NCBI GenBank assembly: GCA_035341665.1
Contig: DAOQVR010000005.1
Span: forward strand, 186,001-250,000
Length of the DNA stretch: 64,000 bases
Source of the DNA: DAOQVR01 sp035341665
GTDB lineage: Bacteria; Chloroflexota; Anaerolineae; JAAYZQ01
Reading direction: 5' to 3'
Shown here piece by piece: positions 8,289 through 17,920 of this stretch; positions within the stretch are counted from its first letter, which is position 1; each line of letters starts with the position of its first letter. The notes under the pieces were generated by a model, which was not told the origin of the DNA, ran no database searches, and was given only the letters and a program-made list of their open reading frames with translations. Both the position numbers and the translations under genes were made by a program.

Positions 8289-9302
8289 CTACCAGCCGGT
8301 GTCGATTGTCCCGTCGGCGATCCCCTTCTGGATAGCCTTGACTTCCTTATCCAGGTCGGCAGGGATCTGCCCCTCGAAGTCGTGGTAGGGGGCCAGGCCC
8401 ACGCCCTCGTTGCCGGCGGTGGCGACGTAGTTGGTTCCGCCGGCGAACTTGTCGTCGACCAACCCTTCCACGACGGCGTACACCGCGTTGTCCAGCCGCT
8501 TCATGCACGACGTGATCAGGATGTCCTTCTCATTCGGCAGAGTGTAGTACTGGTCGACGTCGACGCCGACACCCCACTTGCCCGCTTCCTTCGCCGCGGT
8601 CAGGCCGCCGTTGCCGGTCTTGCCGCCCACGCCAAAGATGACATCCACGCCCTCGTCGATGAGGGACTTGCCGGCTTGCTTGCCCTTGTCGGGCGACTCA
8701 AAGTCGCCGATGTAGACGCCCTTGCACTGCACGTTGGTGCCCTTCTGCGCGTTGTAGTAGTCGGCACCGGCGCAGTAGGCGACAATGAACTGCTCGACCG
8801 GCGGGATCTGCATGCCGCCCACGTAGCCAATCTGCGGGTCGGCGGCGTCCTTCAGGGCGGCCCAGCCGGCAGCCAGGTAGCCGATGGGGAAGGCCGCTTC
8901 GTCGACGTTGAACGCAATGCCCTGCACGTTCGGGATCGGCGGGTCATAGGTGACGTCGACGATCGCGAATTTGGTGTCAGGGTACTGCGCCGCCATCTTG
9001 CTGGTGGCGTCACCCAGCAGGAAGCCGACCGTGAAGATGAGGTCATACTCCTGCTCGGCGAATTCGGTGATGTTCTTCTCATAGTCGGCCTGGGCCTGGC
9101 TCTCAATGAATTGCGCTTCGACGCCGAAATCCTCGGCGGCCTTCTGGAGACCCTCCCAGGTGTTCTGGTTGAAGGAGGCGTCGTCGATTCCACCGACGTC
9201 CGATACCATGCCGACCTTCATGCCCTTGCCCGGCTGCCCGCAGCCCGCGATGAACATCGAAAGAACGACCAATACCGACAGTGCGACAAACCACTTACGC
9301 AT
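8289..9302 (-). CDS. BMP-family substrate-binding lipoprotein of ABC importer
   Basis: The 337-residue precursor has a basic n-region, a hydrophobic core and lipobox IAGC (acceptor Cys21). The mature part matches the BMP/PnrA (Med/TmpC) family: KVGMVSDVGGIDDASFNQ, then TVGFLLGD, GFVGG-like YVGGMQIPPVEQF and a C-terminal LAPYHDFEGQIP. In PnrA-type proteins this fold binds purine nucleosides. The start is supported by GAGGAGGGGAG a few bases upstream. It is first in the operon with the ATPase and two permeases, and a good promoter lies about 160 bases upstream. It acts outside the membrane as the capture component. Confidence 0.9.
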   Translation of the reverse strand: MRKWFVALSVLVVLSMFIAGCGQPGKGMKVGMVSDVGGIDDASFNQNTWEGLQKAAEDFGVEAQFIESQAQADYEKNITEFAEQEYDLIFTVGFLLGDATSKMAAQYPDTKFAIVDVTYDPPIPNVQGIAFNVDEAAFPIGYLAAGWAALKDAADPQIGYVGGMQIPPVEQFIVAYCAGADYYNAQKGTNVQCKGVYIGDFESPDKGKQAGKSLIDEGVDVIFGVGGKTGNGGLTAAKEAGKWGVGVDVDQYYTLPNEKDILITSCMKRLDNAVYAVVEGLVDDKFAGGTNYVATAGNEGVGLAPYHDFEGQIPADLDKEVKAIQKGIADGTIDTGW

Positions 9303-9462
9303 TTTCTCCCCTCCTCAGGATATGAATGGTTTCTTGGTTAGGAATGGACGAAAAGCCGGAAAACGTGCGGTCCTACTGCGCACCACCCCCTTTCGCTCCC
9401 CTGCAACTTTGATGGTGTCCTGGACGGGAGCCTTCGAGCTGCACGCTTCAGTCTATGCAGGC

Positions 9463-9491
9463 ATTATACTTCATCGCGCTGCGCAAGGCAA
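9463..9491 (-). promoter_or_regulatory. Sigma-70-type promoter of the nucleoside importer operon
   Basis: On the minus strand TTGCCT (9491-9486), a 17-base spacer and a perfect TATAAT (9468-9463) precede the lipoprotein gene. The predicted leader is about 155 bases, and I recognise no riboswitch in it. Confidence 0.7.
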
Positions 9492-9547
9492 GTCCGGTAG
9501 GGCAAAGGTGCAAATGCGTTGCACACTGCGCACGCTCACGCCTCCGG

Positions 9548-10636
9548 CTAGGGAGCTTCCCAGCCGGTATCAAGGTCGCCCGCGGCGACGGCTTCGAGCA
9601 CGCCTGCGAGCTCGGCCTGAAGCGAGGTCGGAACCTGCTTCTCCGCGTCGTGGAAAGGTGCCAGGCCGACACCTCCACTCTCCAAGGTCCCCTGCAGGAC
9701 GGCAAGGTCGCCTGCAGCCCCTTGAGTCCACTCCTTTAGGAAGGAGTACACGGCATTGTCCAGGCGCTTGACGGCGGATGTCAGCACGATGTCACGCGCC
9801 TCCCCCGCATCCTTGTACCGGTCCAGCTCCGCGCCGATGCCCCACCGGCCGCGGCCTTTGGCCATGGCCAGGGCGCCCATCATGTCGCCGTCACTGACCT
9901 CCAGGATCACATCGATGCCCAGGTCGATCAACGCATTGGCCTGCAGGTCGGCGTCCTGCGTCTCGTCGGCCCCGAGGAAGACACCCCGAAAGCCAACATC
10001 TGCCTCTCTCTGGTCGTTGTAGTGAGCCACCCCCGCCCGGAAGGCCGCCACGTATTGCTCGACGGAGGGGTTCAGCTGGCTCGCTACGAAGCCCACCCAC
10101 GGCTCCGCCGGGTCCTCGAGGGTGGCCCAGGCGGCGGCCAGATAGCCCGCCGGAAAGGCCGCCTGGTCCACTCGGAAGGTGAGGCTGTGCACGTTGGCAG
10201 GGGGCGAGTCAGGGGAGCTGTCGACCAGCAGGAAATGCGTGTCGGGATACTCCTCGGCCAGCTCCTGGATGGCCGGCACCAACGCAGGCCCGGCGACCAC
10301 CAGGTCGAACTCCTCCTCGGCCAGCGCCACGACGTTCTTTCGGTAGTCCTGCTCCGTGCGGCTCTCGACGAACTGCGCGCAGACGGCGAGCTGCTCGTCG
10401 GCGCGCTCAAGCCCCTCCCACGTGAGCGCGTTCTCCACGCCGTCGATCCCGGACAAGTTCGTGATCAGGCCGACGCGGAGGTCCCCGGGGGCGCAGGCAC
10501 TCAGCGAGGGCGCACATCCGCCCAGGGCCAGGGCAATGGCCAGAAGCAATGCCAGAAGGGCAGGTCCCTTGCCCTTCCCCCGCCAATCCCTAAAAGTCGG
10601 GGCGACGAAGAGCTCCCTACAGCGGCGGAAGTTCAT
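9548..10636 (-). CDS. Second BMP-family substrate-binding lipoprotein
   Basis: This is a paralogue of the neighbouring BMP lipoprotein, sharing the layout VGLITNLSGIDGVENALTWEGL, RTEQDYRKNVVALAEEEFDLV, FRVDQAAFPAGYLAAAWA and a GVGLAPFHDAEKQVP tail. The lipobox is LGGC with Cys41 if translation begins at the ATG at 10636. That start leaves an unusually long n-region and overlaps the ftsK stop by 20 bases, so a later non-ATG start is possible. It has no ATPase or permease of its own, so it probably serves as an alternative binding protein for the importer encoded next to it, or as a nutrient sensor. About 250 bases separate it from the importer operon, which has its own promoter. Confidence 0.82.
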   Translation of the reverse strand: MNFRRCRELFVAPTFRDWRGKGKGPALLALLLAIALALGGCAPSLSACAPGDLRVGLITNLSGIDGVENALTWEGLERADEQLAVCAQFVESRTEQDYRKNVVALAEEEFDLVVAGPALVPAIQELAEEYPDTHFLLVDSSPDSPPANVHSLTFRVDQAAFPAGYLAAAWATLEDPAEPWVGFVASQLNPSVEQYVAAFRAGVAHYNDQREADVGFRGVFLGADETQDADLQANALIDLGIDVILEVSDGDMMGALAMAKGRGRWGIGAELDRYKDAGEARDIVLTSAVKRLDNAVYSFLKEWTQGAAGDLAVLQGTLESGGVGLAPFHDAEKQVPTSLQAELAGVLEAVAAGDLDTGWEAP

Positions 10637-12836
10637 CGTCTTCGTCCCACTCAGCATCTGCCTGCGCCTCCTCCGGCACAAGCACCTCCCGTGGCCTGCT
10701 CCCACCCGTCTCGGGGCCGACAATGCCCTGCTGTTCCATCAGGTCGATCAACTTGGCCGCCCGCGAGTAGCCAATCCTCAAGCGGCGCTGGAGCATCGAA
10801 ACAGATGCCCTCCGCTGCTGCTGGACCAGGGCGATGGCCTGCGGCAGCAACGTATCCTCCTGCACAGACTCCGCCTCGGCAGCGTCGATCTCTTCCCACA
10901 GCGAGGGCTGGCGGACGTCCTCCGGGCGGAGCGGCTCTTGTGCGTCGCGCAGCCCGCGCCAATGTCGAACCAGGGCGGTCAGCTCCTTGTCCGAGACATA
11001 GCACCCCTGCAGGCGCTGCAGCTTGCTGGAGTCGGGGGCCATAAAGAGCATATCACCTCGCCCCAGCAGCTTGTCTGCGCCGGCCGTGTCGATGATGACC
11101 CTCGAATCGACCTGGCTGGTCACTGCAAAGCTGATCCGCGCCGGGAAGTTGGCCTTGATGAGGCCGGTGACCACGTCCACCCGCGGGCTCTGCGTGGCGA
11201 TGACGAGGTGGATACCGGTCGCGCGTGCCATCTGTGCCAGGCGGCAAATGGCACGCTCGACTTCCTCTCCGGCTGCCATCATCAGGTCGGCCAGCTCGTC
11301 GATCACCACCACGATGGTAGGCATCGGCCTCTGGCCTTTGTCGGCAAGCTGCTGGTTGAAGGCCTCCAGGTTCCGCGCGCGCGCCTTGTTGAACAGCTTG
11401 TAGCGGGTCTCCATCTCGCGCAGGGCCCAGTTGAGGACGCCGACGACGCGCTCGATCTCGATAACGACCGGGGCCTGCAGGTGCGGGATACCGTTGTACG
11501 GCACAAGCTCCACCATCTTGGGGTCGATCATCAGGAGCTTGACCTGGTCAGGGGTGCGCGTGCAGAGCAGCGACGCAATGATGGCGTTGATGCACACCGA
11601 CTTTCCCGAGCCCGTCGCCCCGGCGATGAGCAGGTGGGGCATCGTCGCCAGGTCGGTAGCCACAGCGTTGCCCGCGACGTCCTGGCCCAGGCAGATGGGC
11701 AGCGGGCCCTTGATCTTTCTGAAGGACTCGCTCTCCAGGACGCTCCGCAGCGACACGAGCGCGATGTCCGAGTTCGGAACCTCTATGCCTACGATCGACC
11801 GGCCTGGGACCGGTGCTTCGATGCGGATAGGTGAGGCAGCCAGTGCCAGGGCTAGGTCGTTGGAAAGGCTCTCGATCTTGCTGACCTTGATCTTGGAGCG
11901 GACCGTCCGCCCGTCGCCGTTCCGTTTCTCTACGTAGCCCGGCTCGACTCCGAACTGGGTAATGGTCGGCCCCTGGTTGACCTCCACGACCTTCGCCGGA
12001 ACGCCAAATGACCCCAACGTCTCTTCGATGATCCGCACCCGCTCGCGGATCTCGGCCGCGCTCAGCTCGATCTCGATGGCAGGCGCCAGGATCTGATCAA
12101 TGGGCGGAAGCTCCCACGTCTGCTCACCACCGATGATGCGGGGCACAAAGCTTGCCTGTTGGTGGGGGATGGCTGGAGCCTGCTGGCTCGACGCCGGATT
12201 CTTCGCCGGCCTGGCGGCCGCTCCAGACAGGGGATGGCGGCGGAGGGAGGGCAGGCGCGGCAGGTGCCCCTGCCTCGCCCAAAGCTGGCGAATCGCGCCG
12301 GCGCAGGCGGCCCACATCTCGCGCGGCGAGGTGCCAAGCAGCAGCAGGAGGCTGACGATCGACAGCGCCGCCAGGATGATCGCCGCGCCCACCTCGGCAA
12401 ACCCCCAGATGAGTGCGTCGCTGACGGCCTTGCCCAGGTAACCTCCTCCGCGGCCGGCTGTCTCCACGGCTGCGGGGTCGGGCCGGCCGGCCAGCATGTG
12501 AAGGAGCGCCAGCACAAGGATGTAGAGCGAGGCGCCGCCAACGGGCTGCTCGGGATCCACATCGGGCCGGCGCCCGAACCCCACAAAGACGAGCCAAAGG
12601 CCCAAGACGGCAAACCACAAGGGCATCAGCCAATGACCCCAGCCGGCGACAAGCTTCAGGAGCCTCACCCACCACTCCAGGATGTCGCCGCGTTGCCCCG
12701 GGATCAGGCTGAGCACTGTCAGCAGCGCCAGCACCAGAAGAGAGATGCCGATGGCCTCCGGGCGGAGAAGCGTGCGCAGGTCGAACCCGCTGGTCGATTT
12801 CTTCGGTTTTCTACGGCTTCTGCTCGCTTTGGCCAT
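10617..12836 (-). CDS. ftsK: FtsK/SpoIIIE-family DNA translocase
   Basis: The 739-residue protein has four N-terminal membrane helices (about 29-46, 64-87, 102-117, 147-168), a short linker, the alpha/beta motor and a C-terminal winged-helix gamma domain (around RRASVSMLQRRLRIGYSRAA). The motor has Walker A GATGSGKS (406-413) and Walker B VVVIDELADL, plus IHLVIATQSPRVDVVTG. It pumps chromosomal DNA through the closing septum and activates dimer resolution. The linker is short compared with E. coli FtsK and similar to SpoIIIE/SftA-sized proteins. A promoter TTGCGC-17-TATAAT lies just upstream. Confidence 0.93.
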   Translation of the reverse strand: MAKASRSRRKPKKSTSGFDLRTLLRPEAIGISLLVLALLTVLSLIPGQRGDILEWWVRLLKLVAGWGHWLMPLWFAVLGLWLVFVGFGRRPDVDPEQPVGGASLYILVLALLHMLAGRPDPAAVETAGRGGGYLGKAVSDALIWGFAEVGAAIILAALSIVSLLLLLGTSPREMWAACAGAIRQLWARQGHLPRLPSLRRHPLSGAAARPAKNPASSQQAPAIPHQQASFVPRIIGGEQTWELPPIDQILAPAIEIELSAAEIRERVRIIEETLGSFGVPAKVVEVNQGPTITQFGVEPGYVEKRNGDGRTVRSKIKVSKIESLSNDLALALAASPIRIEAPVPGRSIVGIEVPNSDIALVSLRSVLESESFRKIKGPLPICLGQDVAGNAVATDLATMPHLLIAGATGSGKSVCINAIIASLLCTRTPDQVKLLMIDPKMVELVPYNGIPHLQAPVVIEIERVVGVLNWALREMETRYKLFNKARARNLEAFNQQLADKGQRPMPTIVVVIDELADLMMAAGEEVERAICRLAQMARATGIHLVIATQSPRVDVVTGLIKANFPARISFAVTSQVDSRVIIDTAGADKLLGRGDMLFMAPDSSKLQRLQGCYVSDKELTALVRHWRGLRDAQEPLRPEDVRQPSLWEEIDAAEAESVQEDTLLPQAIALVQQQRRASVSMLQRRLRIGYSRAAKLIDLMEQQGIVGPETGGSRPREVLVPEEAQADAEWDEDDELPPL

Positions 12837-12860
12837 CAGTTGGGGTGTGCCTCAGCGCCG

Positions 12861-12889
12861 ATTATACTGCGGCGCTGTGGTTCGCGCAA
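12861..12889 (-). promoter_or_regulatory. Promoter upstream of ftsK
   Basis: Minus-strand TTGCGC (12889-12884), 17-base spacer and a perfect TATAAT (12866-12861), 24 bases before the ATG. Confidence 0.65.
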
Positions 12890-12955
12890 ATGTTCTGAGC
12901 CAGGTGCCCGGCGTTGCGAGAGCGACCGGCACGCCTGGGTCAACCCTGGGACGGA

Positions 12956-14941
12956 TCAGGGTTTCAGCGTCCAGGAGCCCAGCGGCACATAGCCCGAGTC
13001 GTAGCCCGCCTGGTCTGCGACGCGCAGGTGCCCGGTCAGGTGCCGGGACCGGCTCGTCCGCTGAACCCAGCGCCCGCGCCACGCGACCTGGAGGGTCTCT
13101 CCATCTCCCGAGACGCTGCTCTGGCTGCAGTCGAGCTGGACGATGTTGTTGGTCAGCGTGGTTCGCGCCCCCGGTGTGCACGGCCCCAGCCAGGCGGTGT
13201 CGGCCTTGTTGCGGAGGTAGAGGGCATTCGCGGCCGGCTCATAGAGCACGTTGAGGGCCTTGAGGTCGGCGACGGAGGCGCCGAGCAGGAGGCGGGCGGA
13301 GGCGATGTCGCTCCAGCCGTTCGGATCGCCGTACGTAGTCGTGAACGTGTGCCACTCGCCGACTTTGCCCTGGGGTACGTCGGGAGCAAAGGCGATAGGC
13401 TGTGGAACCCCCGTGCTTGCGCCGAACAGCACGTAGGCAACTCCCCCGGACCCTCCCGGCTCGTCAGAACGGTAGGCGCCAATGACCATGTCCTCGACGC
13501 CGTCGCCGTCGAAATCCCCGATACGGGCAAGGTCGTAGCCGGCGCGGTCGTTGCCCGCCTCACCCTCGTAGATGACATCGGCCTCGGCCAGCGGCACGTC
13601 GTGCCCCCAGCCGGCGTCCGGCCGGCCGTAGAAGACATAGGCCGCTCCCGCGAGGCCGGCCGATCGGTTGCTGTGGGGCGCGCCGACGAGGAAGTCGTCG
13701 TAGCCGTCGTGGTTGATGTCGCCGGCACCGCTCACCCGTCGCCCGGCCTCGTCCCACTCTGCCTCGCCTAGGAACGAGGCATCGGCCTGGACTGCTGGGT
13801 AGTGGAGGCCCCAATCGGCCGCGGCCCGCCCCAGAAAGAGGTATGCCTTCCCGGCCTCAGGTGCTACCTGGTCGTTGTAGGAAGCCCCCAACAGGAAATC
13901 GTCAAAGCCGTCGCCGTTCGCATCGCCCGCCCATGCGACCCGCCGGCCGAGCTGGTCGCCTGCCGCCTCCCCCACGAAAGAGGCATCGACCAAGGAGAGC
14001 GGCATGTCACGGCCCCAATCGGCAGCAGCGCGGCCGAGGATGAGGTACGCTTGTCCGGCGTCCTCGGCCCCGTAGTCGCTGCCGATGGCGCCGATCAGGA
14101 AATCCGCGTAACTATCTGCGTTGACGTCGCCGACGCCCGTGGCCGAGCGGCCTGCCCGATCGCCCTCCGCCTCGCCCAGAAACGTGGCGTCGGCCTCGGC
14201 GAGATCAAAGTCGTGTCCCCAATCCGCCGCCGCCCGTCCCAGGAGCAGGTAGACCTGGCCCGCCTGAAAACCGCCGCCCTCCTCGTTGCCGGTCGCCGTG
14301 ATGGCAAAGTCGTCCAAGCCGTCCGCATTCACATCGCCCAGGGTGGACACATACCAAGAGGCATAGTCGTATTGGCCCTCGCCCACGAACGAGGCATCGG
14401 CCTCCTCCACGGGGAACTCCTGCCCCCAATCCACCTGTGGCCTGCCCAGGAACAGGTAGCCTCTTCCGCGCGCTTCGGGCATGGAGTACATCCAGTGGCT
14501 CACCAAGAAGTCGTCGTAGCCGTCGCCGTTCACGTCGCCGGCTGTGTACACCTGGCGGGCGAGCATATCTGAGCGGTAAGGGACCGAGTCCTGGCCTGTG
14601 AACGAGGCGTCGGCCTGGGCCAGCCCGATATGGCTCGCTGGCCACTGGTCGCGGGGCCGGCCCAGGACCAGGTACCCTTTGCCGTCTCCCTTGTCCGCAT
14701 CAGGCCCGGCGTAGGGCGCACCGATGACCAGGTCGTCGTAGCCGTCCTGGTTGACGTCGCCCGCCGGCGCCACGGAGTAGCCGGCCCAGTCGCCGGCGCC
14801 CTCGCCCACAAAGGTCAGGTCGGCATCCGCCAGGCTCACGATCACACTGTCGGGCTGTCTGGCCGCGGCCGGACCCTTCGACGCCATAGCGATCACGGTC
14901 AGCGTCACCACCAAGGCGATAGTACGTTGGCGCACCTTCAT
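12956..14941 (-). CDS. Secreted FG-GAP (integrin-alpha-like) repeat protein
   Basis: The 661-residue precursor starts at the ATG at 14941, which has AAAGGAG upstream; the longer frame to 15031 is not needed. The signal peptide is about 1-29 (hydrophobic core IALVVTLTVIAMA, cut near AAA-RQ). Seven FG-GAP/VCBS blades follow, each with GDVNxDGYDDFLIG-type Ca2+ loops and a GxAYLxLGR strand, predicting one seven-bladed propeller. A non-repetitive ~150-residue C-terminal domain starts near GVPQPIAFAPDVP. Such proteins are extracellular adhesion or binding scaffolds; the ligand is unknown. No LPXTG or PEP anchor is visible. Neighbours (sbcC, ftsK) give no functional clue. Confidence 0.88.
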   Translation of the reverse strand: MKVRQRTIALVVTLTVIAMASKGPAAARQPDSVIVSLADADLTFVGEGAGDWAGYSVAPAGDVNQDGYDDLVIGAPYAGPDADKGDGKGYLVLGRPRDQWPASHIGLAQADASFTGQDSVPYRSDMLARQVYTAGDVNGDGYDDFLVSHWMYSMPEARGRGYLFLGRPQVDWGQEFPVEEADASFVGEGQYDYASWYVSTLGDVNADGLDDFAITATGNEEGGGFQAGQVYLLLGRAAADWGHDFDLAEADATFLGEAEGDRAGRSATGVGDVNADSYADFLIGAIGSDYGAEDAGQAYLILGRAAADWGRDMPLSLVDASFVGEAAGDQLGRRVAWAGDANGDGFDDFLLGASYNDQVAPEAGKAYLFLGRAAADWGLHYPAVQADASFLGEAEWDEAGRRVSGAGDINHDGYDDFLVGAPHSNRSAGLAGAAYVFYGRPDAGWGHDVPLAEADVIYEGEAGNDRAGYDLARIGDFDGDGVEDMVIGAYRSDEPGGSGGVAYVLFGASTGVPQPIAFAPDVPQGKVGEWHTFTTTYGDPNGWSDIASARLLLGASVADLKALNVLYEPAANALYLRNKADTAWLGPCTPGARTTLTNNIVQLDCSQSSVSGDGETLQVAWRGRWVQRTSRSRHLTGHLRVADQAGYDSGYVPLGSWTLKP

Positions 14942-15103
14942 CTTCCTGCTCCTTTCGTGGCTTCCGACTCCGTGTGGCGAGGGGCGGCAAGTAGGAACCG
15001 TCCGCCGGCCATGTTTGACGCGGGTGCACACCGCGAGTCTCTGGAGGGCTCACAGGCCGAGCTCCCCTCAGCCGCCCTATCGATGCCCGAACCGCCGCCT
15101 CTG

Positions 15104-17662
15104 TCAGCTCAGCCGGAACTGCGACCCTAACTCCGTCTTGGTCACCTCGATCCGTACCGGGAAGGCGTCCTTGAGGTCCTCGATATGGGTGATAACCAGG
15201 ATGCGCTCAAAATCATCCTGTATGGAGGTAATCGCCTCGACGAGCCGTTCCCGGCCCTCGGCATCCTGGGTGCCAAAACCTTCGTCGATCACAAGCATCT
15301 GCAGTTGGGCACCTGCGCGCCGCGCCAGCAGCTTGCTCAGCGCGACGCGGATGGCAAAGTTGACGCGGAAGGACTCGCCACCGGAGAACAGCTCGTACGG
15401 CCGCGTGCCGAGCTCGTCCGAGATCTTGATCTCCAGTGTCTCCTGAGTGTCCCCCTTCTGTGTGGGCCGCTGCGTCTCCAGCCGAACCTGCATGCGCTTC
15501 TGAGTCATGCGCCCGAGAAGCTCGTTGGCCTGATACTCGATTTCCGGGACAACCGCCTCGATGATCATGGCCTGAACCCCCTTCTTGCCAAAGGCCAGGC
15601 GTAGGTCATCGTAGAGGGCTTTCTCGCCGGCGAGTCGCTGCCGCTGCGCAGCGACCTGGACGCGCTCCGCGGTGATTTGCCGGACATACTTTACCTGCTG
15701 TTGGGCGGCTCCCAGCGCGAGGCGCGCTTGCTGCGCCTGTCGTTGCCACTCCTCCAGCTCCGCGGCGCGGGCGCGCGCCTGCTCGCGGAGCCCCGGCAGA
15801 CCGGCGATCTCGGCGGCCAGCTCATCGCGCCGCCCTCGCTCGGCGGCCAGGCTCTCGGCCCAGCGCTCGCCGCGGCCGCGCAGCTCTTCCAGTTCTGCCT
15901 TCTCTGCCTCAGCCTGCTGCTCCGCGAGAAGCAGTTGCTGCTGCCGTGCCTCGAAGGGGGCAAGCGTGGCGGCCTCGTCCCGCGCCTTGCGGTGAGCCTC
16001 GGCATCGTAACCCGTTGCCTCCAGCTCGGCTGCCAGTTGGGCAAGAGCACGGTGCTCGGCGGGTGCATACTCCCCGGCCTCGACGCGGTGCCGCAGGGCC
16101 GCCACTTCCTCGCCGGCTGCCTGGACTCCGGCAGCGGCCTGCTGCGCATCTCGCAGGGCATGCTCGACCTGGGCGTGCCGGCCTTGGGCGGCGCCCTGCC
16201 CGCCAAGCTCGCGATCGAGCTGCTGAAGCTGGGCCTTGAGTTGTGCGCTCTCCACAGCACCGGCACGCAGCTCGGTGTCATTGTCGTCATAAAGGCGGCG
16301 CAGGCCCTCGCCCCTGGCCTGGTATTCGGCTGCAACTTCCTTGCGGTGCTGCCCGGTCAGTGGTTGGCCGCAGAGAGGGCACGCCGCTTCGCCGGCCTCA
16401 GCCTGCAATAGGTCGAGCTTCTCCCGCAGATCCTGCATCTCGGCACGGAGCTTCTCATTGGTGGCCTTAAGGGCGGCAGCGGCTTCGGCGAGTGCCTGGA
16501 GGCGCTCGCGCGCCGTATCCCGCTCAAGTTGGCGCCGTTCCAGGTGACCCAGCCGGGAGGCGGCCTCTGCGAGCTCCATCTCCAGCCGCGGCGCTTCCGC
16601 AGCATGTTTTTCCAGGGTGCGCAGGCGCTCGGCCAGCCGGCCCGCCTCCTGCTCCAGCGTTTGCCGTGCGGCAGCCACAGCGCGCTCGAGGTCGCGCTGC
16701 TGCGACTCGATGTGTCGGGCGGCGCGCAGGCGCTCGTTCCAGGTGGATTCGGCCTGCCGGGCACCAGCAAGGGCGGCAAAGCCCCGCTCGATCGCGTCCC
16801 GTTCGGACAGCGCCCTCTCGTGGCCCAGCAACCTCGCCTGGCGCTCGCGGACCTTCGTATCGATCTCGGTCAGCTCCCTCTCGGTCTGTGCCAGGTGGCG
16901 CTCCACACCCTGCAAAGCAACCTGCTGTCGCTCGAGCGCTTGGAGCTGCGATTGGTGAAGCGCCAGGTTGGCCTCGGCCTCCTTGACGCTGCCGGCGAGT
17001 TGGCCCACGCTTGCCTCGGCACGCTTCAGCGCATCCTCGTACTCCTGCGCGCGCGTCAGCTCCGCGTCGATCTGCTTCAGCCGTGCATCCCGTTCATCGT
17101 GCTCCCGCTCCACAGCGCGACTCCTGTCCCGGGCCGCCTGCTCGTATTCGTCCCATCGCCCGAGACCTAGGATGTCCGCCAAAACCTGCTTGCGCTCCGA
17201 GGGGGTACGGGTGGTGAAGGCGTCCGCCTTCCCCTGAAGCAGAAAGGCGGAGTTGGTGAAGGTCTCGTAATCCATCCGCAGGAGCTTGTCGATTGCCTCC
17301 TGGGTGGCGCGGATGGTGCTGCCGCCGATCGAGCGCATCTTGTCCGTGCCCTGCACCTGGAACTCGAGGACGGTGCGCCCCGGCTTCTTGCTCTCCCGCT
17401 TGCGTGTGATGCGGTAGGTGCTGCCGCCGAGAGAAAACGTGTACTCCACCTCCATCTCGGTCTGGCCCTGGTGGATGAGTTCGTCGTCGTGCTTGGCGCG
17501 CGACTTGCCCCAGATCGCCCAGGTGATGGCATCCAGCAGCGCCGATTTGCCGTGGCCGTTGCTGCCGGTAAGGCAGGCCAGGTGAATCCCCTCAAAGCTG
17601 AGGGAAGGCACGTCGTCTCGGTAGCACATAAAGTTGCGGACGCCAAGTTCAAGTGGGATCAT
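15104..17662 (-). CDS. sbcC: SbcC/Rad50-type DNA repair ATPase
   Basis: The 852-residue SMC-like protein has an N-terminal P-loop GSNGHGKSALLDAITWAIWG (33-52), long heptad-rich arms (about 180-420 and 440-690), a central zinc hook CPLC (428-431), and a C-terminal LFSGGE signature plus Walker B MLVIDEGFGTQD. In the Mre11-Rad50 complex it tethers and processes DNA ends with the SbcD/Mre11 nuclease. No SbcD gene is adjacent. Instead a 65-codon ORF overlaps its start as ATGA, implying translational coupling. It is shorter than E. coli SbcC (~1050) and close to archaeal/bacterial Rad50 size. Confidence 0.92.
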   Translation of the reverse strand: MIPLELGVRNFMCYRDDVPSLSFEGIHLACLTGSNGHGKSALLDAITWAIWGKSRAKHDDELIHQGQTEMEVEYTFSLGGSTYRITRKRESKKPGRTVLEFQVQGTDKMRSIGGSTIRATQEAIDKLLRMDYETFTNSAFLLQGKADAFTTRTPSERKQVLADILGLGRWDEYEQAARDRSRAVEREHDERDARLKQIDAELTRAQEYEDALKRAEASVGQLAGSVKEAEANLALHQSQLQALERQQVALQGVERHLAQTERELTEIDTKVRERQARLLGHERALSERDAIERGFAALAGARQAESTWNERLRAARHIESQQRDLERAVAAARQTLEQEAGRLAERLRTLEKHAAEAPRLEMELAEAASRLGHLERRQLERDTARERLQALAEAAAALKATNEKLRAEMQDLREKLDLLQAEAGEAACPLCGQPLTGQHRKEVAAEYQARGEGLRRLYDDNDTELRAGAVESAQLKAQLQQLDRELGGQGAAQGRHAQVEHALRDAQQAAAGVQAAGEEVAALRHRVEAGEYAPAEHRALAQLAAELEATGYDAEAHRKARDEAATLAPFEARQQQLLLAEQQAEAEKAELEELRGRGERWAESLAAERGRRDELAAEIAGLPGLREQARARAAELEEWQRQAQQARLALGAAQQQVKYVRQITAERVQVAAQRQRLAGEKALYDDLRLAFGKKGVQAMIIEAVVPEIEYQANELLGRMTQKRMQVRLETQRPTQKGDTQETLEIKISDELGTRPYELFSGGESFRVNFAIRVALSKLLARRAGAQLQMLVIDEGFGTQDAEGRERLVEAITSIQDDFERILVITHIEDLKDAFPVRIEVTKTELGSQFRLS

Positions 17663-17856
17663 GGGTTGGCAGCCTCAGTTGGCTCGCTCCTCACGAGAAG
17701 GTCGGCAGGGAGGGTCATGCCACCGGTGCGCTCGGCGGCATCGACCAGGGCATCGCGGAAGGTGCCGGGCCCGATCCTCAGGCAGGCCAGGTCGCCGCCA
17801 CCCCTCCCCGGTGGCGGGCGGACAACGCCACACGCCAGGTTCTGCTGCAAGGGCAT
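17659..17856 (-). CDS. Small hypothetical protein coupled to SbcC
   Basis: A 65-residue ORF whose TGA overlaps the sbcC ATG by four bases. The ATG at 17856 has AAAGGAG at a good distance, which supports translation. The residues FRDALVDAAERTGG followed by MTLPADLLVRSEPTEAANP look soluble; no domain is recognised. It begins just beyond a tRNA terminator-like hairpin. It could be a real peptide or a coupling leader that sets sbcC translation. It could also be the remnant C-terminal tail of a lost upstream sbcD, but I see no nuclease motifs. Confidence 0.45.
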   Translation of the reverse strand: MPLQQNLACGVVRPPPGRGGGDLACLRIGPGTFRDALVDAAERTGGMTLPADLLVRSEPTEAANP

Positions 17857-17888
17857 GGGGAGCTCCTTTCCTGTCGGAGCTACGCAGC

Positions 17889-17917
17889 GGCCCCGGCCAC
17901 GCAGTCTGGCCGGGGCC
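17889..17917 (-). terminator. Hairpin downstream of tRNA-Gly
   Basis: 11-bp perfect stem 17889-17899/17907-17917 with a 7-base loop, starting 4 bases after the tRNA 3' end on the minus strand. It is GC-rich and lacks a clear U-tract. Confidence 0.6.
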
Positions 17918-17920
17918 TTG

